DNA from: Beroe ovata
Taxonomy: Eukaryota > Ctenophora > Nuda > Beroida > Beroidae
Direction of reading: 5' to 3'
Assembly: GCA_946803715.1 (NCBI GenBank)
Contig: CAMPET010000036.1
Coordinates: forward strand, 271,299-288,605
Length of the DNA stretch: 17,307 bases
In this document: positions 1 through 9,867 of the stretch, piece after piece
Numbering within the stretch: position 1 is the first letter of the stretch
How the letters are laid out: each line of letters begins with the position of its first letter
Position numbers and translations under genes: made by a program
The notes under the pieces: generated by a model
What the model saw: the letters and a program-made list of their open reading frames with translations, nothing else
Databases searched by the model: none
Told to the model about the DNA's origin: nothing

Positions 1-1
1 C

Positions 2-36
2 TCACACACACACACACAATCTCTCACTCACAAACA

Positions 37-69
<33 letters not shown>
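2..69. repeat. CA/TG dinucleotide microsatellite with interruptions
   Basis: The left edge of the window is an imperfect (CA)n tract interrupted by TCTCTCACTCACAAA. No coding or conserved sequence is visible in it. The right edge of the window is a TG tract, so both ends fall in low-complexity sequence. Confidence 0.9.
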
Positions 70-71
<2 letters not shown>

Positions 72-268
72 TTTGAGTTTCTAAATAAACTAGGTAAGAA
101 TGTTTTTTTGATTGGCTTGTCATGATCGTTTCATGAGGCTCATTATCATTGATAATGACACTGTGGAATGTGCATGTTGACACCACTGTCAGAATCCAAT
201 CTTAGGATCATTTTCACCGAAAACACGTGACTATGTAATCACGTGACGGCTACTTACTTAGCGTGCAG

Positions 269-346
269 TTGATTGGATATTTTGATAAAGAGCAACTTGG
301 CTTATCAGGAAAACTTTATATTGGTGATCGTGTGTCTGTAAGAACT
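269..346 (+). CDS. Tentative upstream semaphorin exon (N-terminal sema region)
   Basis: This is a possible 26-codon exon between an acceptor ending GCGTGCAG and a donor GTGAGT. It is open in phase 0 and would join in frame to the confirmed exon at 1721. The translation ends SGKLYIGDRVSVRT. This resembles the early sema-domain strand that in other semaphorins reads roughly 'LYVGA.N.l', which precedes the first Cys pair by about 30 residues. Direct joining to 1721 would leave that spacing too short, so another small exon would be needed between 347 and 1720. The match is short and could be chance. No signal peptide or initiating Met was found upstream, so the true start may lie outside the window. 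Confidence 0.3.
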
Positions 347-834
347 GTGAGTGATTGGGGGATGTATTATGTAATCAGCTGATCACTCAATCACATCTCA
401 TTACACAATACACATGAATGAATAGTGTTGGATGAAACTCTCTATGTCGTGTAAAATGCATTATAGTACCCCCAAACCCATGAAACTGGCGAATGTCTGT
501 AGTATCGCACCCGCATGAAGGGTATCAAGCACAGTGTGCACTTTCCCCACTCCATCTTGGCACATTGAGTGCGTTTTCCCGTCCCACTCACGCACCCCCA
601 CTATTACAACACAAGTGATTCCACCCTGTGGTTCCCCTGACACTTCCTATTCCTGATTCCCAATTCCACGTTGGAGAGACAGCGGAATGGCAATTACTCG
701 AAATTCCGCGCCACTCTGTCATCTCTCCTCTTGACAATGTTCAAAGGAACACGTATGTATCACAGCGAGCTCGCCATCATGATACTTGTGGATATTAGCA
801 TGCTCTCACTGAAAAACTCCATTAGCTCTGTGTG

Positions 835-865
<31 letters not shown>

Positions 866-1720
866 GTGTCTGTGTGTGTGTGTCTGTGTGACTGGAAATA
901 AACAGGAAACTCCTGATCGGTCTGTAGTAGGCAATATTATGAATATTTTGTGCATCTCATTGCTCCCTTTGGAGGCAGTGACTTTTATTGGATACATTAT
1001 TAAAAATGGTAAAGACATCTAGCAACATTGGGCTGCTCGATATGATACAATTTATTAAGGATTTGTCTGTATTTCGGTTTGTCTGTGAGTTCGTCTGTGT
1101 AGGTCCCTGTAGAGACATATATACACATTGCAGGGTGAGAATATCGCACGTTATTGGCCTGGATAACAGGGGGCTTGCTCCCACAGCACAGCCTAAGTCA
1201 TGAGTCATGGTTTCGTGATGCATGTGTAAGATCGAGCAGTGCAGACTAATCACCTGTCCATTCAGATTATTAAAATAATAGCGTTAGCGTGTTGTCCAAT
1301 AATCATTATCAGCGAATGAATTACCAGTGATATGTGCATAAATCGACACGCAAGTCCTTGTTGCCGATAACCAACACGTTGACACAATTCCAAAGCAATA
1401 TTTCACTAGCATACTTTACTCAGAATCAATATTTCAGAAGAAAGAAAACCAAAATGTTCATTTGGTGTCGGGATGAGCCTGTCATTGTTCAAATTCTTAC
1501 TAAACCATGCTATTAGTCTTTTCTCATGTTTCTATAAAAACATTTATAACGGTTGAAAATGACCGAAAATTAGAGTTTGGCAATCGGTTGTATTCAGGAT
1601 GGGGAATTGAATCAGATTTGAGGACCACTATTTTATGCCTTCTCATACATCGATTGATCCATACAATTTCTGGCGATGATTACTGTCAAATTTCTCTCCC
1701 AACTACATTCCACTCTTCAG
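347..1720. other. No confident gene; probable 5' intronic or upstream semaphorin sequence
   Basis: Apart from the TG tract near 829-890, I see no frame with convincing homology on either strand. The open frames here are short, and several are artefacts of TG repeat translation (Cys-Val or Thr-His runs). If 269-346 is a real exon, this stretch is an intron that should contain at least one more small phase-0 exon. I could not pick it out. Confidence 0.5.
829..890. repeat. TG microsatellite
   Basis: An imperfect (TG)n tract of about 60 bases with TCTG and TTTG interruptions. Its translations are meaningless Cys-Val or Thr-His repeats. Confidence 0.9.
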
Positions 1721-4700
1721 ATAATAGAAACGGACGACTACGAGTACTGCATATCGAGTATGGGGCAGCAGCCGATTCACTGTCACAACTACTACACTCT
1801 CCTCATCAAACTGAGCGACACGAACCTGTTCGTGTGCGGCACTTCCTCCTTCGCGCCCACGTGCGGCACCCGACTAGTGAGTTTCCTGCTGTTGTGCACG
1901 TGTCACGTGCACACGTGTTTGTGTGTGTGTGTGACGTCAATAGAAATTCTTGAAATACTTGATATGACGTCACGCGACTTATATAGTTGTCTTAGGATAG
2001 TCATTAGATAAAGTGTCACGAGTTTCACAAATGTCACGTGACAGGTGCCGTAAAACTGCCTGTATTTTGCAAATTTTCTCATTCTTTTATGACTTACTAA
2101 CAACTACCCAAACCCAATTCAGACAAGCGAATTGTCGTACCGATCTAATGAAGCTAAAGTGGACTACATCTCATCTAACCCCTATTCCTCCATTAACTAC
2201 CTTCGACTGCGAGAATGTGAGTCTTCCCTCAGGATTTTCGCTGCCATAACTTCGTGCAATCATATTCACGTATGATAAGAACTTCAAAAATTTATACTGA
2301 ATGAAATTACAATCTCAAGTTTCCCCCATCATAAAGTTCATTAATCATAGTAAGTAATCACTGTCACTCTTTGAGGAAGATCACGATTTTGCTCTCACCG
2401 CCACACTCTAAATTCCAGTGATGCTTCATATGACTTCACATTGTCACGTGACAGTTTGAGTAACGTGAGGAGGAGCTCATCGACCAATACGGTAGCTCAG
2501 AGTTTGAGCCATCGTTTAGCAAACGATAACATTGAGCTTTTTACATGGCATGGTAAACGACTACTTGATAAATTGTGTGTGTGTGTGTGTACCTCACACT
2601 TCAGATAGCGAGGGGAGTTAGTTTAATTTATCCTATCAATCTCCCCCCTCGCTTTGGGGCATGAATCTTGTGGGCAACAGACATTGGAAATAGACAATTT
2701 TGGGGTAAAATGTCTACTCGCTAATTCGCAGGCGGGTAAATGCTGGTCACGATGTATAACATCTTTATTCGGAGTAACCAATCAGACACCAGCAGTTAAA
2801 CAGCTGTCATATTGCGGTTGTCACAAAACTTTACTACTCTCGGTATAACTCTCACCTCATTAAAACAAGGAAATGTTTGATGAACGCTGTTTAAGAAATG
2901 TTCATTTCAAGTATTTGCTTGAAGAAAGAGTCGAGTGATTATTGTAAGGAGCATAGTTGTTCTGTCTCCATTAACGATCAGCAGCTATGACACCAAATCA
3001 TGAACAACTCGCTAGCACTCTCCAAAGCAAATGGATGAATGGCCAATAGGTACATGGTCATTGAATTGGTTGGCTTGAGGGAATCATCAAAAATTGTATT
3101 AATTTTGAGGCTTATTCCACGTTCACCACGGAATAATTTTCGCAAGCTATTGTAATTTGGGGCACACAGCCCCGGATTCATAATTTGCCCCAAATTTCGT
3201 GCTGCTCACAGGAAAATTTAATGTTCACATTCTCCCGAGTTAATCAGATCCAAAATCCTGCCTGAGTATTACACGTGTCGTTACCACGGCAACACGTGTC
3301 CCCAGGTTTGGTCACGTGACCACGTATTCTTGCGCCAGTGTGTCTCGTTAATCAATCCCAGACAATCGGAACCCCTCACTCGACCTCAATTTTAATATCT
3401 CTGAAACTGTCACATGGTAGTAATATACAAATATATATCCAAATATGGTGTCACGTGTGAATATACGAGATGAATTGTGAATATGTAATTTCAAACATAC
3501 ACACGCACACACATGATACGTACATTGGTTACCACATCAGCTAATGATGATGTTATTAGTGGAAATTATGTAAACAAATATAATTCGATACAATGTTTCC
3601 ACCCCCCCCTCAATTTGTTAAACCCCCTTTTCCGCACCTTGTGTGTTATGAGATACCCTTCCAACCTCCCCTCCCTCCCTGCGGTTCTCTGTGAACCAAT
3701 GGGAAACGAGATTGCTCGCTGACAACCAATGAAAACAGAGTATCATAATCACGTGGCTGTCTGACATGTGACCAATCAAGCAGGCCGCTAAGCGATAGAG
3801 TCTAGTGAGCAGCGTCTAGATTATTCTATAGAGTAGGACTAAACTAATTACTATTGGATACATTGTAGCAGATTTGTCAAGGAATGCCGGTCGACCAGGG
3901 CAACTGCTCGGAGACCGCATCTCTCTGTGTGTGCGAGCTCATTGCTAAAATAAGAACAATGTGTGCGGTTCTTAGAATAATAACACAAGAAGAGAAGTGG
4001 GTTATCGCGGGCCATAGATTTCCGGTATTTCTTGGACTACCAAAGTTGGATTTCACATCCCTTTCCCCGCCATTTCCTCAAACAAGGTGCAAGGTCGTAC
4101 GTTGGTAGACAACACACAAACACCACACACAAGCATCAGACACAAAGCACACACTAACACAACTTCAAGTTGGTAGACAACACACTAACACACTACACAG
4201 CACACAAACACCACTCACAAACACCACAAACACACTGCTCCTCACACAAACACCACTCACAAACACCCTGGAAAACCTAAAAATGGCGCATGTTTCAGTG
4301 AACTACACGTCGTATGTTGGTACAGAACAAGGCTCAAATACAGGAGACTTCGTGATTGCCAGTGTTAACATGCTGCCCGGATCCTATGCCATCAAAGCTT
4401 CAACTCCTATATCAACCAACACGTGGCTCAACTGTAAGTGTTCACTCTGACTTCTCCGAAACCTGTAGAGATGTCATTCATAAAACTTCAGATGATCATT
4501 GCTGTGGGTCAGCCGTTTCATGATTGCAGAAAATCTCTGATTTTCAGTTATGAATATCGCGGAAATTTGGTCTGGTATGTAGGAAGATTAACCAATCTTA
4601 CAACCGTAACAAATTTGATAAGAAACGCAAGTTTTCCTTTTGTCAAATTTTGTTAGTGGTCACACGACTCTGTCTGAAAGTTAGAGAAGCCCCAAATTGT

Positions 4701-7700
4701 CGCCCGAATACGATACAATGTTGCAAACTTATCAATGAGTAACACACTGACCAATTACCTAAATCTAATAGCGGTTCAATGCTTGCTTCCTTTGAAGTGG
4801 CCGTTTCACTTTTCCGTCGAGCGCGGCAATTTCTTGATGTCGTAGCAGTAACGCGCGGCGTGTAAGATGTGTCAAATCGGGTTGTTTCATCACTATGATT
4901 AACATGACAATGCGCACTAACTTTTTCAGCCGCGCGCACATGTGATAAATTTAAATCTTCTGTCTAATAATCCTTCCCAATACTCACGACTATTATTTTT
5001 CAGCCCCAACATTCATCTATTCATTTGAAACGAAGGAGCACGTCTACTTTGTTTTCCAAGAGATTGCCGTGGAAATTTCTCCTGAGGTCAGTAACAATTA
5101 CTCAACACTCATGTCTAGAGAGTTCTTCTGATCGTTCCATCGATCGACAAACGTACCCTACTTTTATTCAACCACTTTACCCCAATACCTATCGCAGAGG
5201 GTGTACTCTAGAATTGCTCGCATTTGCAAGGACGATACAGGGGACACCTCACCGTTCTTCTATAAGAAATTCCTGACATATTCCAAACTGAGGATTCAGT
5301 GTTCCTACTCGCAGACGGGGCAAGCCCCTTACCAGTTCGATAGGATAAGTGAGTCCCCCCCTAATCATGCAAATGATATGAATTACTGTATATCTCACTC
5401 TGCTGTGTGAACAAATTTGTTGAGCAGCAACTCCACTGTATTTTACCACCATTATTATACATGCTGACATGCAGGGCTAAAACTCCAATATTGTAATTCA
5501 TCCTTTTCAGGCGGTGCATATTACCATGACAACTACTTGTACACTGTGTTCTCGGGATCAAACACCATTATCGAAACCGGATCGGTATTCTGCCTCTTCA
5601 AGATGTCGGAGATCGAGTCGGCATTTCAAGGCAAATACAAGAAGTTCGAAGGTGGAATGTGGCAAGATGTTATGCCTGTTGGCGGACCGTTCCGGTGTGG
5701 AGCCGATCCAAACTGGACAGCGTACCAGGCCAGGAAGTACCAGATGATTGCGGAGGTATTGAAGAGTGAGCAAGTGATTCATTACAGCAAGGACCAGCTT
5801 AGCTCTTTGGATGTGTTCTCTACCATGGTAATTACAGTCATTAGTCACTGCTTCAGTTGAACGATTATCATGTGGTCTTTGGTATCATTATCCTTGCGTG
5901 TGTGTGCCTCGCAAACGTGGATGCACTGCTTCCAACTTAACGGAACAGTTACTTACATAACATATCGCAGATTGAAGACAAGGAATTCAAGATTCTGCAT
6001 TCTGGTTCCAAGAATGGTGGTCTAGTCAGGGTTGGGTTTCATATTAACAGGTTCAGTGAAATCGAGGGTGTGCGCCATATCCGTAAACAAGCTGGACATG
6101 GGAAGATCAAAAAGGTCGGTAAAGTATCTTGCTCATTCATTTTATACAACAGCTTACCTTTAGGAGTCCATTCAATCTAAATCCAAATTCATGAAGCTTG
6201 GAGTAATCCATCAACATTCCATTTTATTCCAACAGATATTCCGAGACAATTCGAACTCCGGTGACCTATATGTGCTGGCTAACGACTGGATCACGTACGT
6301 GCCTCTCAGAACGGACTGTTCCGTGCACACCACGTGCCAGAGCTGTGCCACCGCGTTCCCCGGGTGCGGGTGGTGCGTCAGTAGGACCCTCAGATCCACG
6401 TGTACTCGGGCTGATCAGTGTACTGCAAAGAGAGTGTGGAGATCGGCATTCGAGCAGTGCGCGGCGCTACCTGACTTTGCTGTCAAACCTCAGGTAGGAA
6501 AAGGGTTGTGGGAGACATGTGGTTGATGTGGGAGTCGATTTGATAACCTCTTCTTATAACTCAGTGACAGTTTACATAAGAATTCACACACAGCTTCACG
6601 TCCCCTCTCAGAATGTAACTGTCGCACACAAATCACGGGTTGTACTCGACTGTGCCTCGAACACGAGGGAGGGAAACTACTGGATCAACGAGACAGGGAT
6701 TATGTCGAGTGAGGTGCGGTTTCTCCGCAACGGATCCCTAGTCATCCCCTCCGCAAGCAAGTCAGATAACGGGTGCTACATCTGTGAGCTGAGAGGGATA
6801 AGCGGGGTTGTGTCTGCCCGAGCTTGTATCACTGTTCTCATACCTCCCTTCTTCTACAAGGACCTACAGGTCAGCTACATATCGGGTTACTGGTTGAGTA
6901 TGTGTGGGAAGCGTACTGTGCTGTACCATATACCACGAATACGGCGTTCATTTTCAATTTAGCGTGCGTGTAGCTCCACACCACGGATAACTTGGGACAG
7001 GCGATGTTTCGTCAATACGACAAATATATGTTCCTCTAGTTGTACCGATAACGATAATTCGATTTGGGCTGGCTTATGATTTATTGCACGATACACATAA
7101 CCATTTGATAACGCTGACTCACACGTGGTAGCGGCCAGAGCACACTGTATATTGATAAGCGCAGTCCGCGCGTAATCGCTCATTGCAGTCCATTTGGAGT
7201 GTTGCCAACTCCAAACCCAGAGCTGCCGCAAACCGGATAATGAGAGCTATATATGAAGTAATGAGCATAAGTTGATATTCACGCCGAATCACACTGCCCA
7301 CTATCACAACCTTACCCCCGACCCTATTTGGGGGTTTTGGAGTGAGGAACCCTAAGTTCCCTGAGATAATTGTTCCTCGCCAAAAATTTACAGCGTGAAA
7401 TTGATGTGTTTGTTGGAACTGTGAAGATAGGGAATGGTAATGAAATTTGCTGTGAAAACTCAGGAATTTTCCCAAAATTGGGATTTCGCGGTGACGTAAC
7501 TGTTTGTGTGACGGTCGTGTCGTTCACTGCTTCAATGTTCCATCATACTGAGAACTGATGGGGAGGTAGCAGTATAAGACATCATTGTGAGCCCAAGTTC
7601 AATATTACTATAGTTCCCGTAGCTGAAGTGCTATAGCTATGATAATTTCACTGATATAACGAGCTGACTGATTGATCCCCGTGACCCACAGGATAATGTT

Positions 7701-9406
7701 GTCGAGGTGGAAGTTGGGAAGGACGCCTCCCTGCCCTGCAACTCAGGAGGATCGCCAACTCCGACTGTTACATGGCGCAAGATGGGTAACAGTGAGTTAC
7801 CGGAGGGCGCGTTACAGGGACCCGACAATGAGTTGCGGATAATCCGCGCCATATCGGGCGATGCCGGAGAGTACCAGTGTAGTGCTGAGAATAGTGTCGG
7901 CACTACGTGGAGTGAGCCCATCATTCTCAATGTCATTTGTAAGTAGTAGGATATGTGTTTGTCCTCTTCTGATTGTAGTAATTCTCGGTAGTAACTGAGG
8001 TTTCTATACGGTTTACACAGCTCCCTGTGAAATTAACCTAACCACAATCCCCTTGTTCAGCTAAACGCCCAAGTGGGGATGCGATAGAGCAGGATGCGGG
8101 TAGCAGTAACAGGTCCATGGTGTCACTTATCTCAATTGTTAGTGTCGTACTGGTTGTCATACTGGTAACCATAGTTACTGCTCACTGTTACTGCAAACGG
8201 AGAACCAAGAACAAAAAGGTGAGGATAACAAGAAATGGCCTAATCGCTAGACGATTTGCTTGAATATAATCCTATTTTACCCCCGAAATACCCTGAATCA
8301 AGAAAATGTTGAGAAATTTAACTAATTTTCTCTCTCACAAGAATCACTAACTGGCAATCTTCCAGTTTCATCAGTTGGACCAGTGCCCAGACATCCTCCC
8401 CGGCTATAGCACGTACCTGGATCCCAGACTGACACCGGTCGGTTCTCTCAGGGATAACTCGCTCACAAGTATTGAGGCCCTGAGACATGCGTTCAGTGAC
8501 ACAAGCACACCAAGATGGCTACCGCCGCACAGTGAGTTTAAATTCATTTTTACGTTTATGTTCTCAGTTTTGAAATTTGATGAGCAGTACCCAAATCTGC
8601 TACTCACAGTTGTTTGATGTTTCACCCTCTTGACTGTGAATATCTCTGCAGCGATTATGTCAGGACCTCTGTCGAGTGACCATGTGCCTCCCCCACCGTA
8701 CCAGCAGTACTTCATGGAGCGCCACTTCCTGAACAGTCTGAAGAGAGGCGTATATGAGAATGTGGCGCCCAACATCGCCCCCAACTTCACGCCGCCCTCT
8801 CCCACGGAGCGGGTGCCCATATCCTTCACCCACGACACGCCCTACGCACGGGTGAGCCAGCAACCTGGGCTATATGCTCCCCTCAACACGGGCACCATCC
8901 CTACTTCATCCTCATCTAACAGCCCCTTCCTCCCACCCTCCTCATTCAACCAGCTCGCGCAGACTTCCCTTCCACTAGCGCCCACTTCTCTCTCCATGCC
9001 ACTGGCGCCCACCTCTGTCGCAATGGCGCCCACTTCGCTCACAGCAGATACACCAGTCTACTCCTCAGCCTCTCTCCTCAACAGTGGTCTGCTGAACAGT
9101 GCGCCCCTCTTGCCCACTTCTTCTCAAATCAGCAATGCGAACAATGCCGAGTTGGTGTGCCGATCAGCGCCTTGCGCTCAGCATTCTGGCGCCCAGCAGT
9201 CTGGGAGCTTGTCACGTGCTCATGTTTACGATGAGATTGTCGTCCCAGATGGGATGCAGATAACCTCGGACAATGTGTTGCCACGTGTCAATGCAGTGTC
9301 CGAGACACCCAGCAACGCAGATCCGATCAGCAGACCTCCTCTGCCTCCTAGAGTAACAAGAACTCCGGGTAGAACTCCTCCTGCAATCCCTGAAAATGGG
9401 GGTTGA
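1721..9406 (+). CDS. sema: Transmembrane semaphorin (sema-PSI-Ig-Ig-TM-proline-rich tail), 5' end missing
   Basis: Semaphorins are membrane or secreted ligands for plexin receptors that steer cell movement and adhesion by remodelling the actin cytoskeleton. Thirteen exons join in frame: 1721-1876, 2123-2216, 4299-4433, 5004-5086, 5198-5348, 5511-5827, 5971-6114, 6236-6493, 6612-6869, 7692-7938, 8061-8218, 8366-8531 and 8652-9406 (TGA at 9404). All introns are GT-AG with consistent phases, giving 973 codons. Residues 1-387 are most of the sema propeller, 388-435 PSI, about 447-614 two Ig domains, 635-655 transmembrane, and 660-973 cytoplasmic. Diagnostic strings are CHNYY...LFVCGTSSFAPTC, WLNSPTF, VYSRIARICKDDTG and the PSI CGWC. 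The signal peptide and first sema strands (about 80-100 residues) are absent, so the 5' boundary here is an acceptor, not a start codon. The exon 2-to-3 join across a 2.1-kb intron is the weakest, since residues 53-100 align poorly with the family and a small exon may be missing. I did not assign a semaphorin class. Confidence 0.9.
1897..2042. promoter_or_regulatory. Intron 1 cluster of CACGTG and TGACGTCA palindromes
   Basis: The 246-bp first modelled intron (1877-2122) holds CACGTG at 1897, 1904, 1912 and 2035; the last is the centre of GTCACGTGAC at 2033-2042. Full CRE-type TGACGTCA palindromes occur at 1932-1939 and 1965-1972. Known binders of such sites are bHLH-ZIP factors (E-box) and bZIP/CREB-ATF factors (CRE). 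The density far exceeds chance for so short a stretch. Whether it works as an enhancer is inference. Confidence 0.5.
2443..2452. promoter_or_regulatory. GTCACGTGAC decamer (extended E-box)
   Basis: A perfect 10-bp palindrome identical to those at 2033-2042 and 3311-3320, all within introns 1-2 of the semaphorin gene. It fits a bHLH-ZIP (USF/MITF/TFE-type) site. Function is inferred. Confidence 0.4.
3271..3320. promoter_or_regulatory. X-box (RFX-like) flanked by E-boxes
   Basis: GTTACCACGGCAAC at 3280-3293 is one base from the palindromic RFX X-box GTTRCCATGGYAAC. It is bracketed by two identical ACACGTGT octamers (3271-3278 and 3292-3299, the second overlapping its end) and followed by GTCACGTGAC at 3311-3320. 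A further CACGTG lies at 3452-3457. RFX factors control ciliary genes in animals. The composite looks like a real binding cluster, but its target gene is unproven. Confidence 0.45.
3696..3776 (+). promoter_or_regulatory. CCAAT-box cluster, possible internal promoter
   Basis: Three CCAAT boxes in the same orientation sit at 3696-3700, 3726-3730 and 3772-3776, with CACGTG at 3750-3755. CCAAT plus E-box spacing of tens of bases is typical of proximal promoters. This could be an alternative promoter inside semaphorin intron 2. No TATA box or defined first exon is visible downstream. Confidence 0.3.
4101..4267. repeat. CA-rich degenerate minisatellite
   Basis: A pyrimidine/A-rich block of CACAAACACCACTCACAAAC-like units. 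A 17-bp segment starting GTTGGTAGAC repeats at 4101-4117 and 4169-4185 (offset 68). A 25-bp segment repeats at 4201-4225 and 4243-4267 (offset 42). It lies directly before the exon 3 acceptor at 4298. Confidence 0.75.
4434..5003. other. Semaphorin intron 3 (570 bp), nothing recognisable
   Basis: Bounded by donor GTAAGT at 4434 and acceptor TTTTTCAG ending at 5003, both well formed. A reverse-strand open frame (4643-4939) shows no family features. I see no repeat or motif worth annotating. Confidence 0.7.
6317..6460 (+). other. PSI (plexin-semaphorin-integrin) domain
   Basis: A Cys-rich knot directly after the sema domain, all in one exon. The eight Cys fall at residues 388, 394, 397, 404, 407, 416, 422 and 435 of the partial protein. 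They include the hallmark CATAFPGCGWC, equivalent to the family's 'C..a.dpyCgWC'. PSI orients the extracellular stalk relative to the sema propeller. Confidence 0.93.
6612..6869 (+). other. First immunoglobulin domain
   Basis: One exon, phase 0 at both ends, encodes about 86 residues. The Ig core is visible: Cys 460 (VVLDC), Trp 470 (NYW) and the DNGCYIC strand with Cys 504. The acceptor is taken at 6611 because CTTCACGTCCCCTCTCAG is a strong pyrimidine tract. An alternative CAG at 6593 would add six residues. Confidence 0.85.
6870..7691. other. Semaphorin intron 9 (822 bp) between the two Ig exons
   Basis: Bounded by GTCAGC at 6870 and CCCACAG ending at 7691. Open frames occur on both strands but show no domain signature. 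One CACGTG occurs at 7122. I see no repeat or mobile element. Confidence 0.7.
7692..7938 (+). other. Second immunoglobulin domain (I-set type)
   Basis: One exon encodes residues 533 to 614. The I-set core is clear: VEVGKDASLPC (Cys 548), PTVTW (Trp 560), ELRI, and DAGEYQCSAENSVG (Cys 595). The domain lies directly before the juxtamembrane linker. Confidence 0.92.
8120..8182 (+). other. Transmembrane helix of the semaphorin
   Basis: Residues 635-655 are an uninterrupted hydrophobic run (about VSLISIVSVVLVVILVTIVT). Before it is a short polar linker; after it come Cys residues and a basic stop-transfer segment, KRRTKNKK. This gives a type I topology with the Ig domains outside. Confidence 0.92.
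8195..9406 (+). other. Semaphorin cytoplasmic tail, proline-rich with signalling motifs
   Basis: Residues 660-973 are encoded by the end of exon 11 and exons 12-13. The tail is Pro/Ser/Thr/Asn-rich and looks disordered. Visible motifs are PPPY (736-739, a WW-domain PPxY type), YENV (757-760, a YxN SH2 type) and PPLPPR (951-956, a class II SH3 ligand). A degenerate APTS repeat occurs three times around 8970-9042. The match to signalling partners is inferred from motif classes, by analogy with class 6 semaphorins whose tails bind actin regulators. Confidence 0.75.
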
Positions 9407-9867
9407 GGGGAGAGTCCGCTGCAACGAGCTGATACTCAGTTCAGTGTGCTCAGTTCACTTGACTGAGTAACAGCGTACACTGAGTACAGCGTGATGTCAC
9501 AGCATGGATAGTAAACGAAGTGGATGTAGAACTTCAGAGAGCAAGACTGTCAATTCACAGCAATTGAGCCCGGATTAGTGTTAAATTGAGGAGTTAGTCA
9601 TGGTTAATTGAGGACACCGGCATAATGAAACTGCTATGCTTAACACAAGACTTTCTCATGGCGATGAACTCTTGAAGACTGAAGGTGATGAGACTTTTGA
9701 TGGTGTTCTTGTAACATCAGTTCGAATTTAAACCCGATGATGTGATATTTCATATTATGATTTGTTATCCAAGTTTGACATCGCATCAGTCAGCTCTACT
9801 TTTTTATTATTGAAGTTTGATACATTTGAGTTCGCATTATATTGTACTCATTCCATTTGCCATTGGC

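Larger units (their letters stand above)
2217..4298. other. Semaphorin intron 2 (2082 bp), regulatory-looking, no confident exon
   Basis: This intron is about ten times longer than most others in the gene. It contains a TG tract (2574-2590), an inverted pair around 2607-2650 (GCGAGGGGAG with CTCCCCCCTCGC), E-box, X-box and CCAAT motifs at 3271-3776, and CA-rich repeats at 4101-4267. An open frame at 3884-4108 shows no recognisable domain or codon signal. A small phase-1 exon of the semaphorin could be hidden here. Confidence 0.55.
1721..6316 (+). other. Sema domain (incomplete, N-terminus missing)
   Basis: The seven-bladed sema propeller is encoded by exons 1 to 7 and the start of exon 8. 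The family's early Cys pairs are visible: EYCISSMGQQPIHCHNYY, then LFVCGTSSFAPTC. Next come WLNSPTFIYSF and VYFVFQEIAVEI, equivalent to the family's 'WLnePnFv' and 'vYfFFrE.avE'. After these come VYSRIARICKDDTG and KLRIQCSYSQTG. The GSVFCLF, MWQDVMPVGGPFRCGADP and NDWITYVPL segments match the later strands that lead into PSI. About 387 of the usual roughly 480-500 residues are present. Confidence 0.9.

Noticed and set aside
671-1022. Several short open frames with Cys-Val or Thr-His runs
   Set aside because: The runs are translations of a TG microsatellite. The flanking parts show no domain, splice context or conserved motif.
1507-1953. 148-codon forward open frame overlapping semaphorin exon 1721-1876
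   Set aside because: The semaphorin motifs (CHNYY, LFVCGTSSFAPTC) are in a different frame, so this is a shadow over the exon.
3884-4108. 74-codon forward open frame in semaphorin intron 2
   Set aside because: No recognisable domain, no matching acceptor or donor phase for the semaphorin, and no conserved motif. Kept only as intron content.
7637-7936. 99-codon reverse-strand open frame
   Set aside because: It is the antisense shadow of the second Ig exon.
8404-8838. 144-codon reverse-strand open frame
   Set aside because: It lies opposite semaphorin exons 12-13 and the intron between them, whose forward frame is well supported. It has no family features.
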